A stretch of DNA of 64,000 nucleotides from the NCBI RefSeq assembly GCF_901686465.1, contig NZ_LR594487.1, forward strand, positions 434,001 through 498,000. Reading direction: 5' to 3'. The translations under genes and the position numbers were made by a program. A model generated the notes under the pieces. The model saw nothing but the letters and a program-made list of their open reading frames with translations. It ran no database searches and was not told the origin of the DNA. Shown piece after piece: positions 1-8,770 of the stretch. Source of the stretch: Halorubrum sp. DM2 (GTDB lineage Archaea; Halobacteriota; Halobacteria; Halobacteriales; Haloferacaceae). Numbering within the stretch: the stretch's first letter is position 1; every line of letters starts with the position of its first letter.

Positions 1-1632
1 CGGTTCTCGGCCGTCGTTCGACGGCTCTCGGCGGCGGTCGCCGCGCGGGCCTCGGTCGACCGGCGCGCGCTCGCCGCCTTCCGGATCGGGCTCGGAACGC
101 TGCTGATCGCCGACCTGCTCCGGCGCTCGCGCTCGCTTTCCGCCTTCTACACCGACTACGGCGTGCTCCCGCGACGCGCGCTGGTCGCCGACTACTCGGA
201 GCTGTACTCGCTCCACGCGCTCTCCGGCGAACCGTGGGCCGTCGCGTCGCTGTTCGCGGTCGCGGGCGCTGTCGCCCTCGCGCTGGCCGTCGGCTACCGG
301 ACGCGGCTCGCGACGGTCGCCTCGTGGCTGCTGTTGCTCTCGCTTCAGGCCCGGAACCCGATGGTGTTGAACGCGGGCGACGCCCTGCTGGCGATGCTGC
401 TCTTCTGGGGCATCTTCCTCCCGCTCGGCGCGCGCTGGTCGGTTGACGCGATCGGGCGATCGGACGCCGAAAACCCCGGCGACGGCGTGATGCCCGCCGC
501 CGTCGACGAGGCGACGTCGGAACCCGGTCCCTCCACGGGGGGATCGCGCGGGGCCGCCGTGGCGACGGTCGCCTCGCTGGGAGTGCTCCTCCAGATGCTG
601 GTGATGTACGTGACGAACGGCGTCCACAAGCTCGAGGGGGACCTCTGGATGGGTGGCGAGGCGGTCGCGTACGTCATGCAGGCGGACCAGTTCACCTACC
701 TCCTCGGCAACCACATCGCCGCGTTCCCCGGTCTGCTGCGCGCGGCCACGTACGTGTGGGTCGCACTGCTTTTCGCCTCGCCGCTGCTGGTCCTCCTCAC
801 GGGCTTCCCGCGCGCCGCGGTCGCCTCGGTTTTCGTCGGCACCCACCTCGGGATGGCGGTCACGATGCGGATCGACCTGTTCCCCGTCATCGCCGTCGTC
901 GGCTTCGTCCCGTTCTACCAGACGCCGGTCTGGGACGCCGCGGAGCGCGCGGTCGACCGGTTCGGGCCGTCGACGGACCTCGACCGTTGGCGTACGCACC
1001 TCGCATCCGTCGGGCGGACGCTCACCTCGCTCGACGCGTCGCTGCCCCGGCTAACACGGAACGACCGCCTCGACGACCTCTCGAGCGGTGTCCGAGCGGG
1101 AATCGAACGCGGTCGCCCGCTCTTCTCGACGGTCATTCCCGTCTTCTTCGTCGTGTTGATCGTCCTCTCGAGCGCGCAGTCGGTCGGCTACGGCGAGGTT
1201 CCGGACCCCGGCGAGGAGGTCTTAGAGACCGTCGAGATGGACCAGCACTGGCAGATGTTCGCGCCCGAGCCGGTTCGCACGACGCGGTGGTTCGTCGCGC
1301 CCGGAACCCTCGAAAACGGGAGCGAGCGGGACGTGCTCCACGACGGCGAGGTCTCCATGGACCGGCCGCCCGACGTTGACGCGACCTATCCCTCCGCGCG
1401 CTGGCGAAAATACCTCTCGAACGTCTACTCGGGAGACAACGAGAAGCACCGCTCGTACCTCGCGCACTACCTCTGTGAGGAGTGGAACCGGACCCACGCG
1501 ACCGGCGTCGAGAACGTCACCGTCTACCAGCTGTACGAGCGGACCGACCCGTACAACGGGAGCGTCCAGGCCGCGAACGAGTTCGAGATGATCGAGTACG
1601 ACTGCTCGGGCGAGTTCGTCCAGAACGGGTGA
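1..1632 (+). CDS. HTTM-domain integral membrane protein (5' partial)
   Basis: The reading frame is open from base 1, giving 543 visible residues; the start lies before the window and the first in-frame GTG (163) is internal. The visible beginning (RRALAAFRIGLG, then FYTDYGVLPR) is the typical opening of HTTM proteins, which resemble the membrane part of vitamin K-dependent carboxylase. Several hydrophobic segments follow to about residue 300, with another near 380, then a hydrophilic C-terminal domain (about 150 residues) with WQMFAP and NVTVYQLYERT stretches common in haloarchaeal HTTM proteins. No catalytic role can be read from the sequence. The downstream gene is convergent. Confidence 0.8.
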   Translation, partial: RFSAVVRRLSAAVAARASVDRRALAAFRIGLGTLLIADLLRRSRSLSAFYTDYGVLPRRALVADYSELYSLHALSGEPWAVASLFAVAGAVALALAVGYRTRLATVASWLLLLSLQARNPMVLNAGDALLAMLLFWGIFLPLGARWSVDAIGRSDAENPGDGVMPAAVDEATSEPGPSTGGSRGAAVATVASLGVLLQMLVMYVTNGVHKLEGDLWMGGEAVAYVMQADQFTYLLGNHIAAFPGLLRAATYVWVALLFASPLLVLLTGFPRAAVASVFVGTHLGMAVTMRIDLFPVIAVVGFVPFYQTPVWDAAERAVDRFGPSTDLDRWRTHLASVGRTLTSLDASLPRLTRNDRLDDLSSGVRAGIERGRPLFSTVIPVFFVVLIVLSSAQSVGYGEVPDPGEEVLETVEMDQHWQMFAPEPVRTTRWFVAPGTLENGSERDVLHDGEVSMDRPPDVDATYPSARWRKYLSNVYSGDNEKHRSYLAHYLCEEWNRTHATGVENVTVYQLYERTDPYNGSVQAANEFEMIEYDCSGEFVQNG

Positions 1633-1688
1633 GCCGCGGTCGACCTCGTGCGGTTCCGCGCAGTTGTCCGACGCGTCCCGTCTGCCGA

Positions 1689-2570
1689 CTACTCGTCGAG
1701 GACCGTCGAGCCGCGGCCGATCCGGCTCTGGTAGGCGCGCGCATCGATCCCGACCCCGTCGAAGGCGTCGAGCATCGCGGCGGCGATCTCCCGCCGGTCA
1801 TGCTCGCGGCAGGCGGCGATCACCGCGGGACCGGCACCGCTGACAGTGACTCCCGTGGCCCCGGCGTCGAAGGCGCGCTGGCGAACCTCGTCGTAGCCCG
1901 TGATCAGACGGGCGCGCTCGGGGGTGACCACCGGGTCGTCCATGCCGAGACCGACGAGGTCGGGGTCCGACCGGCACATCCCGATCGCCAGCGTCGCCGC
2001 GTTGCCGACCGTCTCGACAAGCGCGTCCATCGAGGCGGTCTCGGGGACGACCCGGCGCGCGTCCCGGGTCGAGACGGCGACGTCGGGCAGGCAGACGACG
2101 AGGGGGATCGCGGCGTCGACCGACCGGGTTCCCTCGGCGGTCGTCACGGTGAAGCCGCCGAGGATCGATGGCGCGACGTTGTCCGAGTGCGCGACGCCGG
2201 AGACGACCGCCTCGCCCTCGGCGGCGATCGGGACCAGTTCCTCGCGGGAGAGCCCGCGGTCGTAGAGCCGGTTGAGCGCGACCGCCGCGCCCGCGGCGCT
2301 CGCGGCCGAGGAGCCGAGCCCCGACGCCGGGCGGACGCCCTTGTCGATGTGGATCCGCGCCGGCGCGTCGAGCGCCTCGACGACGGCCCCCACGGTGTTC
2401 TTCTCGGGGTCCTCCGGGATGTACTGCGCGCCGACGCCCGTGACCTCGATCGTCGTCTCGGCCGCCTTCTCGACCGTGACGACGTCCGCCGGCCGCGAGA
2501 GGGCCGCCCCGAACACGTCGAAGCCGCTCCCGAGGTTCGCGCTCGTCGCGGGGGCCCGTACCGTTACCAT
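1689..2570 (-). CDS. thrB: Homoserine kinase
   Basis: GHMP-family kinase of 293 residues that phosphorylates L-homoserine with ATP in threonine synthesis. Motif 1 is at the N-terminus (PATSANLGSGFDVFG), the glycine-rich ATP loop is GLGSSAASAAG near residue 90, and motif 3 is VSGAGPAVIA near residue 255. The length is normal for archaeal ThrB. The frame extends eight codons upstream to a TTG, but the ATG at 2570 gives MVTVRAPATSANLG, the usual family start, so I use it. It is convergent with the HTTM gene and no other threonine gene is adjacent. Confidence 0.93.
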   Translation of the reverse strand: MVTVRAPATSANLGSGFDVFGAALSRPADVVTVEKAAETTIEVTGVGAQYIPEDPEKNTVGAVVEALDAPARIHIDKGVRPASGLGSSAASAAGAAVALNRLYDRGLSREELVPIAAEGEAVVSGVAHSDNVAPSILGGFTVTTAEGTRSVDAAIPLVVCLPDVAVSTRDARRVVPETASMDALVETVGNAATLAIGMCRSDPDLVGLGMDDPVVTPERARLITGYDEVRQRAFDAGATGVTVSGAGPAVIAACREHDRREIAAAMLDAFDGVGIDARAYQSRIGRGSTVLDE

Positions 2571-2700
2571 GGCGGGGAGTGTCGCCGGGGGCAAAAAAAG
2601 AAGCGGGATCGAACAGGAACCGAAACCGCGACGCGATCGGTCGCACTCGTCGGCGGAACGCGGGAAGAAAGAGACGGAAACGCTCGGGAGAAGGCCGGTC

Positions 2701-2952
2701 TCAGCTTTCGGACATCGTCCACAGTAGCGTGCCGATCAGGATGAGCGGGATGCCGACGAGGACGAAGGTCGCCGGCATCGTCGTGTACGGTGCCGCGAGG
2801 AAGACGACGCCGAAGACGGCCAAGATCGACGCGAACATCTTCTGGGACTTCAGCGGCGCGGCCCCGAGAAGCGAGACGACGAGCCCGAACAGTATGACGT
2901 GCCCAAGGTGGTAGTTGAGCAGGAACGTGTCGATGACCAGCGGCGAGATCAT
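2701..2952 (-). CDS. Small membrane protein, uncharacterised
   Basis: Protein of 83 residues with three hydrophobic stretches (VIDTFLLNYHLGHVILFGLVV, FASILAVFGVVFLAAPY and ATFVLVGIPLILIGTLLW), so probably two or three membrane segments. The N-terminus is directly hydrophobic. A TATA-like CTTTAAT lies about 33 bases upstream on the minus strand (2982-2990). I do not recognise the family. Similar small membrane proteins are common in haloarchaea. It is divergent from the DUF389 gene. Confidence 0.6.
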   Translation of the reverse strand: MISPLVIDTFLLNYHLGHVILFGLVVSLLGAAPLKSQKMFASILAVFGVVFLAAPYTTMPATFVLVGIPLILIGTLLWTMSES

Positions 2953-3068
2953 TCTTAGCTGGAGGTGCGAGCGATTCGCGCATTAAAGTTCCGTTTCTCG
3001 CGGCTCGCGGCGACCGCGACGCCGTCCGCGTGCCCACCTTATAAGAGTCGGCGGCGCGACCGGCGACC

Positions 3069-4361
3069 GTGCGACTCGTTCAGGTCATGATACCGGCGGG
3101 CAAGCGCGCGGCGGTCGTCCGCGCGCTCGACGACGAGGGGGTCGACTACGTCGTCACCGACGAGACCAGCGGCCGCGAGTACACCGCGGTCGCGACGTTC
3201 CCGCTGCCGACGGCCGCGGTCGAACCGGTCCTCGAACGGCTCCGCGAGGCGGGGATCGACGAGAGCACCTACACCGTCATCGTCGCGGCAGAGACGGTCA
3301 TCTCCCGGCGGTTCGAGGCGCTCGAAGAGCAGTACGAGGAGGACGCCGAGCACGGCGGCGACCGGATCTCCCGCGAGGAGCTCCAGGCGAAGGCCGAGGG
3401 GCTCGCCTCGGGGCTGGGGACGTACGTGTTGATGACCGTTATCTCGGCGGTGATCGCCACCGCCGGGCTGCTGTTAGACTCCCCCGCGACCGTCGTCGGC
3501 TCGATGGTGATCGCGCCGCTCATCGGCCCCGCGATGTCCGCGGCGATCGGCACCGTCGTCGACGACGAGTCGCTGTTCCGGCGCGGGGTGCGGATGCAGA
3601 TACTGGGCGTCGCGGTCGCGGTCTTCGCGGCCACGGCGTTCGCGCTCGCGTTGCGCTCGCTCGCCTTGGTCCCGCCCGGGCTCGACCCGCTCGAACTCGC
3701 GGAGGTGTCCGAACGGCTCGCGCCGAACGTCCTCGTCCTCGTCGTCGCGGTCGGCGCGGGTATCGCGGGTATCGTCTCGCTGATAACCGGCGTCTCGGCG
3801 ACGCTCGTGGGCGTGATGATCGCGGTGGCGCTGATCCCGCCCGCGGCCGCCGTCGGGATCGGGATCGCCTTCCGGATCCCGCGGCTCGTGATCGGCGCGG
3901 GCATCATCGTCGCGGTGAACGTCCTCTCGATCAACCTCTCCGCGCTCGTGATGCTGTGGTACGAGGGGTACCGCCCGCAGCGATGGTTCCGCGAGGACGA
4001 CGCGCGCGCCGCGTTCCTCAAGCGCGTCGCCGTGCTCGCGGTCGCCATCGCGCTGCTCTCGGTGTTCCTCGGCGGCGTCACCTACGACTCGTACGTCGCC
4101 TCGACCACGGAGACCGACATCCGGGCCGCCGCGAGCGACGAGCTGACGGCGCTGAACTCGGAGTTCGAACTGCTCGAACTCACCGTCGAGCGCACCGGAA
4201 CGGTCCCGCCGCTCAAAACCGATCGGGTGGTGGTCACGGTCGGCGTGCCGCCCGGCGGTCCCGTCGAGGGTATCGCGCCCGTACTCGACGGCCGCATCGA
4301 GACCGTGGTCGACGGCGAGGTCACCGTCGAGGTCCGCACGGTGACCGTCGAACGCGCCTGA
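3069..4361 (+). CDS. DUF389 / TIGR00341 membrane protein
   Basis: Protein of 430 residues. The first 110 form a soluble ACT-like or ferredoxin-like domain (MRLVQVMIPAGKRAAVV), followed by about six membrane segments containing the DUF389 hallmark GSMVIAPLIGPAMSAAIG near residue 150, and a soluble C-terminal domain of about 95 residues. The function of the family is unknown. The start is a GTG at 3069; a TTATAA box (3039-3044) centred about 27 bases upstream fits a leaderless transcript. Confidence 0.85.
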   Translation: MRLVQVMIPAGKRAAVVRALDDEGVDYVVTDETSGREYTAVATFPLPTAAVEPVLERLREAGIDESTYTVIVAAETVISRRFEALEEQYEEDAEHGGDRISREELQAKAEGLASGLGTYVLMTVISAVIATAGLLLDSPATVVGSMVIAPLIGPAMSAAIGTVVDDESLFRRGVRMQILGVAVAVFAATAFALALRSLALVPPGLDPLELAEVSERLAPNVLVLVVAVGAGIAGIVSLITGVSATLVGVMIAVALIPPAAAVGIGIAFRIPRLVIGAGIIVAVNVLSINLSALVMLWYEGYRPQRWFREDDARAAFLKRVAVLAVAIALLSVFLGGVTYDSYVASTTETDIRAAASDELTALNSEFELLELTVERTGTVPPLKTDRVVVTVGVPPGGPVEGIAPVLDGRIETVVDGEVTVEVRTVTVERA

Positions 4362-4501
4362 GTCCGCGGTGACCGCGGACGCTTCTCGCCGAGCCGTTCC
4401 GCCCTCGCCGAGCCGTTCCGATCTCTCCGCGGTCCGGTCGTTTTTCGACCGCGTGAACGGAAGAGCAAGGGCTTTTTATCGGGACGCCGTGGCCTCCGCC
4501 A

Positions 4502-6724
4502 GTGACTGACTCAGAGCCACCCGACGACGATTCGATGCGTGAGGTCGTCGAGCGGTCCCGAAGCGGCGCGCCGGCGGTCGGCGAGGCCGTCAGGGACCGG
4601 TTCTCCTCAGACGAGGTGTTCCAGCGGATCATCGCCGCCGCGGACGAGGAGGTGACCTCGGGGAGCCGCGAGCTGTTCTTCAGCGGGCTCGCTGCCGGGC
4701 TGGCGATCACGATCACGTTCATGCTGTACGCGTCGCTGACGGCGGCGACCGACTCAAACCCGATCTTGAGCGTCCTGCTGTACCCGCTCGGGTTTATCTA
4801 CATCATCATCGGCGGTTACCAGCTGTACACCGAGAACACGCTCCCGCCGGTGGCGCTCACGCTCGAACGGCTCGCGAGCCTCCCGACCCTGCTCCGCCAC
4901 TGGACGATCGTGCTCGCGGGCAACTTCGCCGGCGGCGCGATCGGCGCGGCCGTCCTCTCGTACGGCGGCGTCTTCACGGGCGACACCGTCGAGGCGGCGC
5001 GATACATCTCCGAGGGCGGCTTCGGCATGGAGTTCGTTCCGCTCTTCTTCAAGGCCGCGATGGCGGGGCTCATCGTCGCCGGCGTCGTCTGGGTCGGCTT
5101 CGCCTCCACCGACTCCGTGAGCCGGATGCTCGTCGTCTACCTCGCGTTCCTCGCGATCCCGCTCGGCGACCTGTTCCACGTTGTTGTCTCCTTCACCGAG
5201 GTCGTGTACCTGTTCTTTGAGTACAGTATTCCGCTGTACGGCGCGGAGATTAGCCTCTATTCCGGCCTCATCGGCTTCGTCGTGCCGGTGTTGCTCGGTA
5301 ACACTATCGGCGGCGTCGTCCTGGTGACGCTCGTCAACTACTTCCAAACGAGCGAGGAGCGGCTCGAAGAGGCTCGCTTCGAGGGCGTGAGCCGCCGCCT
5401 GACCGTGCCCGAGTGGGTGTTCGGCCGCGCGGCCGGTCGATCGTACGTCCCGATCTTGGACGCCACCGAGGCGACCCTGTTCGCGGGCGAGGGGTACCGT
5501 ATCATGGTGCCGATCACGAACCCGCGGACCGACGGGCCGATAGTCGAGCTGGCGGCGCGGCTCGCGAGCAGCCACGAGGAGGGCGTCGTCCACATCGTTC
5601 ACGTCGTCCAAGCGCCGGAGCGCATGTCGCTGTCCTCGGGCGACGCGGGCCGTCGGATAGCCGATGTCTCCGCCGAGGGAATGGCGAACCTCCGGTCGAC
5701 GGCGGCCGACTACGACGTCGAGGTGTCGACGTCGACGGTGATCTCGCACCGCTCGTTCGAGGAGGTGTTCAACATGGCGCGCCGGACCCGCCCGGACTCG
5801 GTGCTGATGGGGTGGGGCGACGACCAGCTGTGGAGCGCCGCCCGCGCCGAGCGCCCGATCGACGAGCTGACGAACCAGCTCCCCTGCGACTTCCTCATCC
5901 TCAACGAGCAGGACCTCGACACCTCGCGGATCCTCATCCCCACTTCCGGCGGGCCGGACTCGGCGCTGAGCGCGGAGGTGGCGAAGGTGCTCGCGGACAC
6001 CGCCGACGCCGAGGTGACGCTGCTCCACGTGGTTGACGGCCCGGAGAACCGGGAAGACGGGAGGTCGTTCCTCGCGGCGTGGGCCGACGAACACGGGCTC
6101 ACGGACGCCGAGTTCGTCGTCGACGACGGCGGCGACGTCGAGTCGGCCATCGTCGAGGTGGCGACCGACAAGACGCTCGTCATCATCGGCGCGACGGAGA
6201 AGGGCCTGCTCTCCCGGCTCGTCTCGAACTCGCTCCACCTCGACGTGATCCACGAGGTCGACGCCTCGGTGCTGCTCACCGAACGCCCCAGCTCGCGGTC
6301 GCTGCGCGAGCGGCTGTTCGGCTCCGGTCGCCGCGCGACCGATCTGTCGGGCGGGGTCGACCGCGACCCTGAACAGTCGCAGGGGACCGACGTGCGGGAT
6401 GTCGGGGGCAACGGAGATAGCAACGGTGGCGGTGATGGTGACGGCGACGGTGGTGGCAACGGTGACGCGGACCCCGACGGCGACAACGGGGGATCGGACA
6501 GCGGCGCTGCCGACGCCGCGGACGCATCCGTCGCCGACGCGCTCGCCGACGCCGACGGCACCGGGGACGGAGGGTCTCCCGACGACGTCGACGACGGCCC
6601 CGCGGACGAACAGCCGCACCTCGACGACACGTACGTGGTGGACCACGACGAGGCCGACGAGGAGGCGGCCGAGGAGGAGGCCGCCGAAGATGCGGCCGAA
6701 GACCGCGCCCGCGACGACGAATAG
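4502..6724 (+). CDS. FNT-family channel fused to two universal stress domains
   Basis: Protein of 740 residues. Residues about 35-290 are a formate/nitrite-transporter-type (YfdC-like) channel with six membrane segments. Residues about 317-460 and 475-600 are two UspA-type domains (PILDATEATLFA..; TSRILIPTSGGPDS with a GATEKGLLSRL nucleotide-loop-like end). From about residue 633 the tail is low-complexity Gly/Asp/Asn, then Glu/Ala-rich acidic. The start is GTG at 4502 with TTTTTATC at 4473-4480, consistent with a leaderless mRNA. The substrate is unknown; members move small monovalent anions. The Usp domains suggest gating by nucleotide or energy state (inference). Confidence 0.85.
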   Translation: MTDSEPPDDDSMREVVERSRSGAPAVGEAVRDRFSSDEVFQRIIAAADEEVTSGSRELFFSGLAAGLAITITFMLYASLTAATDSNPILSVLLYPLGFIYIIIGGYQLYTENTLPPVALTLERLASLPTLLRHWTIVLAGNFAGGAIGAAVLSYGGVFTGDTVEAARYISEGGFGMEFVPLFFKAAMAGLIVAGVVWVGFASTDSVSRMLVVYLAFLAIPLGDLFHVVVSFTEVVYLFFEYSIPLYGAEISLYSGLIGFVVPVLLGNTIGGVVLVTLVNYFQTSEERLEEARFEGVSRRLTVPEWVFGRAAGRSYVPILDATEATLFAGEGYRIMVPITNPRTDGPIVELAARLASSHEEGVVHIVHVVQAPERMSLSSGDAGRRIADVSAEGMANLRSTAADYDVEVSTSTVISHRSFEEVFNMARRTRPDSVLMGWGDDQLWSAARAERPIDELTNQLPCDFLILNEQDLDTSRILIPTSGGPDSALSAEVAKVLADTADAEVTLLHVVDGPENREDGRSFLAAWADEHGLTDAEFVVDDGGDVESAIVEVATDKTLVIIGATEKGLLSRLVSNSLHLDVIHEVDASVLLTERPSSRSLRERLFGSGRRATDLSGGVDRDPEQSQGTDVRDVGGNGDSNGGGDGDGDGGGNGDADPDGDNGGSDSGAADAADASVADALADADGTGDGGSPDDVDDGPADEQPHLDDTYVVDHDEADEEAAEEEAAEDAAEDRARDDE

Positions 6725-6782
6725 CGAAAGCGACTCTTTGCGCCATCGGCGTTTTATAGGTCTCCGCCGTCGATCGGTCGGT

Positions 6783-7532
6783 ATGGACAGACGACTGACG
6801 GCACTCATCGGCATCGCGGCGCTCGTCGCGCTCGCCGGCTGCTCGGGGTTCGCGGGGACCGCGACGCCGACCGACGGCGACGAAGCGCAACTGGAACGGA
6901 GCATCGAAGTGACCGCCGCCGGCGAGGCGACGTCGGCACCGGATCGCGCCACCCTTCGCGTCGCGGTGACCGCGACGGGCGAGGACGCCGCGGCGGTCCG
7001 CGACGAGCTGGACGCCGGCGAGGAGGAACTCCGGGGCGCGCTGACGGACTGGGGGCTCGACGACGACGCGATCCGGACCGACCAGTACGACGTTCGCGAG
7101 AGCTACGAGACCCGAGACAATCCGAACCGGACGCGGTACGAGGGTTCCCACCAGTACGTGATCGAACTCGACGACGTCGACGCCGTCGGCGAGGTCATCG
7201 ACGTCTCCGTCGACGCCGGTGCGGACGAGGTCCAGCGGATCCAGTTCGGTCTGAGCGACGAGCGCGAGCGCGAGGTCCGCGAGCGGGCGCTCGAAACGGC
7301 GATGACGAACGCCGACGACGACGCGGCCGCGCTCGCGAACGCGAGCGGGCTGGAGGTGTCCGGCGTCTACGAGGTGTCGACCGCGCAGTCGCAGTCGCGG
7401 CCGTACGTGGCCGAGTCGTACGCGGCGGCGGACGGCGGGGACGCGTCCGGCGGCGCTTCGACCGCGGTCGAGACGGGCGACGTGAGCGTGAGCGTCTCCG
7501 TGAACGTCGTGTACGAAGCGGTTCCGGCCTGA
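6783..7532 (+). CDS. SIMPL-domain (DUF541) lipoprotein
   Basis: Protein of 249 residues with a short hydrophobic signal ending in a lipobox (LVALAGC, Cys about residue 21), so it should be a lipid-anchored surface protein. The rest is a SIMPL/DUF541 domain beginning IEVTAAGEATSAPDRATL and containing the typical VQRIQFGLSDER and MTNADDDAAALA segments. The frame stays open upstream into the previous gene's tail, but the ATG at 6783 sits about 27 bases after a TTTTATA box (6752-6758) and starts the signal peptide. Confidence 0.85.
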   Translation: MDRRLTALIGIAALVALAGCSGFAGTATPTDGDEAQLERSIEVTAAGEATSAPDRATLRVAVTATGEDAAAVRDELDAGEEELRGALTDWGLDDDAIRTDQYDVRESYETRDNPNRTRYEGSHQYVIELDDVDAVGEVIDVSVDAGADEVQRIQFGLSDEREREVRERALETAMTNADDDAAALANASGLEVSGVYEVSTAQSQSRPYVAESYAAADGGDASGGASTAVETGDVSVSVSVNVVYEAVPA

Positions 7533-7586
7533 GAACGCGGCTATCGGTCGTTTTCTTTCGCAGGGACGTTCGAGACGATCGACCGA

Positions 7587-8570
7587 CTACTCCCCGTCGC
7601 GGGTGGGGAGGTCCGGCTCGTAGCCGACCGCGTCGACGGCCAGATCGAGGACGGCCTCGACGTTCTCGTCCTCGGTGACGCTCATCGTCGCGTCGACGGA
7701 CTCGGCTCTGACCGCCTCGAAGCGGTCGTGTTTGTTCGCCACCGTGAGCAGCGGCACGTCCGCGCCGAACAGTTCGCGGACTTCCTCGCGGAGTTCGAGC
7801 TGGACGTCGAGCGGGTAGCCGCAGTCGCCGGAGGGATCGAGCACGAAGACGACCGCGTCCGCGAGGTGTTCTAAGGCGCTGACCGCCTGCCGCTCGATGT
7901 CGTTGCGCTCCTCTTCCGGCCGGTCGAGCAGCCCGGGCGTGTCGACGATCTGGTACCGGACGTGGTTCCGCTCGAAGTGACCGATCTGGACGCCCTTCGT
8001 GGTGAACGGGTACTCCGCGATCTGGTTCGACGCGCGGGTGACGCGGTTGACGAACGAGGACTTCCCGACGTTCGGGTAGCCGGCGACGACGATGGCCGGC
8101 TCGTCGGGACGGATGTCCGGGAGCACCTTCAGCTGATCGCGCGAGTCGCCGATGTACCGCAGATCGTCTTCGATCTGGTCCATCACGTCCGCCATGCGGG
8201 CGAACGCCTGCTTGCGGTGTTTCCGCGCGGTGTCGACGTCGGAGTTGCGGATCTTCGTCGTGTACTCGTCGCGGAGGTCCTCGATCTGGCGGCTGGCCCA
8301 CATCACCTGCGAGAGCGCCTGTCGGAGCCGGTCGACGTCGACGATTGCGTCCGCCAGCTCGTAGTAGAACGGGTCGACGTCGAAGCCGAAGTCGGGCCAC
8401 GAGGTGACGACGTTCTCCAAGTTGTCCGAGAGCACGTTGCCGGCGGTCCGCAGCATCGACTCCTGCGCCTCGTGGCCGCGCTTCGCGCGTCCGGCCCGAG
8501 CCGCCCGCGAGAACGCCTTGTCGACGAGTTCCTCCGCGCGCGGAGTCGTCGGGAGGCCCTCAAATATCAT
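7587..8570 (-). CDS. NOG1-like GTPase
   Basis: Protein of 327 residues of the Obg/NOG1 GTPase family. An N-terminal helical domain (about 155 residues, MIFEGLPTTPRAEELVDKAF) is followed by a G domain with G1 GYPNVGKSS, G3 DTPG and G4 NKHD. NOG1 proteins act in large-subunit ribosome assembly. An in-frame upstream extension of 20 residues exists, but MIFEGLPT is the family start and TTATA (about 8597-8601, minus) lies 27 bases before the ATG at 8570. Confidence 0.88.
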   Translation of the reverse strand: MIFEGLPTTPRAEELVDKAFSRAARAGRAKRGHEAQESMLRTAGNVLSDNLENVVTSWPDFGFDVDPFYYELADAIVDVDRLRQALSQVMWASRQIEDLRDEYTTKIRNSDVDTARKHRKQAFARMADVMDQIEDDLRYIGDSRDQLKVLPDIRPDEPAIVVAGYPNVGKSSFVNRVTRASNQIAEYPFTTKGVQIGHFERNHVRYQIVDTPGLLDRPEEERNDIERQAVSALEHLADAVVFVLDPSGDCGYPLDVQLELREEVRELFGADVPLLTVANKHDRFEAVRAESVDATMSVTEDENVEAVLDLAVDAVGYEPDLPTRDGE

Positions 8571-8770
8571 GTTACCCCGGCTTCGCCGCCGACGCGTATA
8601 AGACCGTCCGTTCGCGGACCGCCGCGACACGGCGGCACACGGTTAGACGCGGGAGGTGCTGGGGGAAACGCTTCCCTTCACCGCCGCCCGCCGAGAACAA
8701 GATGAATGATTATTATATTATTCGCGCATATTTCGAGACGTTCTTATGCTTCAAAGGAATAATTGCGGTC

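Noticed and set aside
4754-6952. Minus-strand open frame of about 730 codons opposite the FNT-Usp gene
   Set aside because: Arg/Val/His-rich composition and no motifs; the plus-strand gene has membrane helices and Usp domains.
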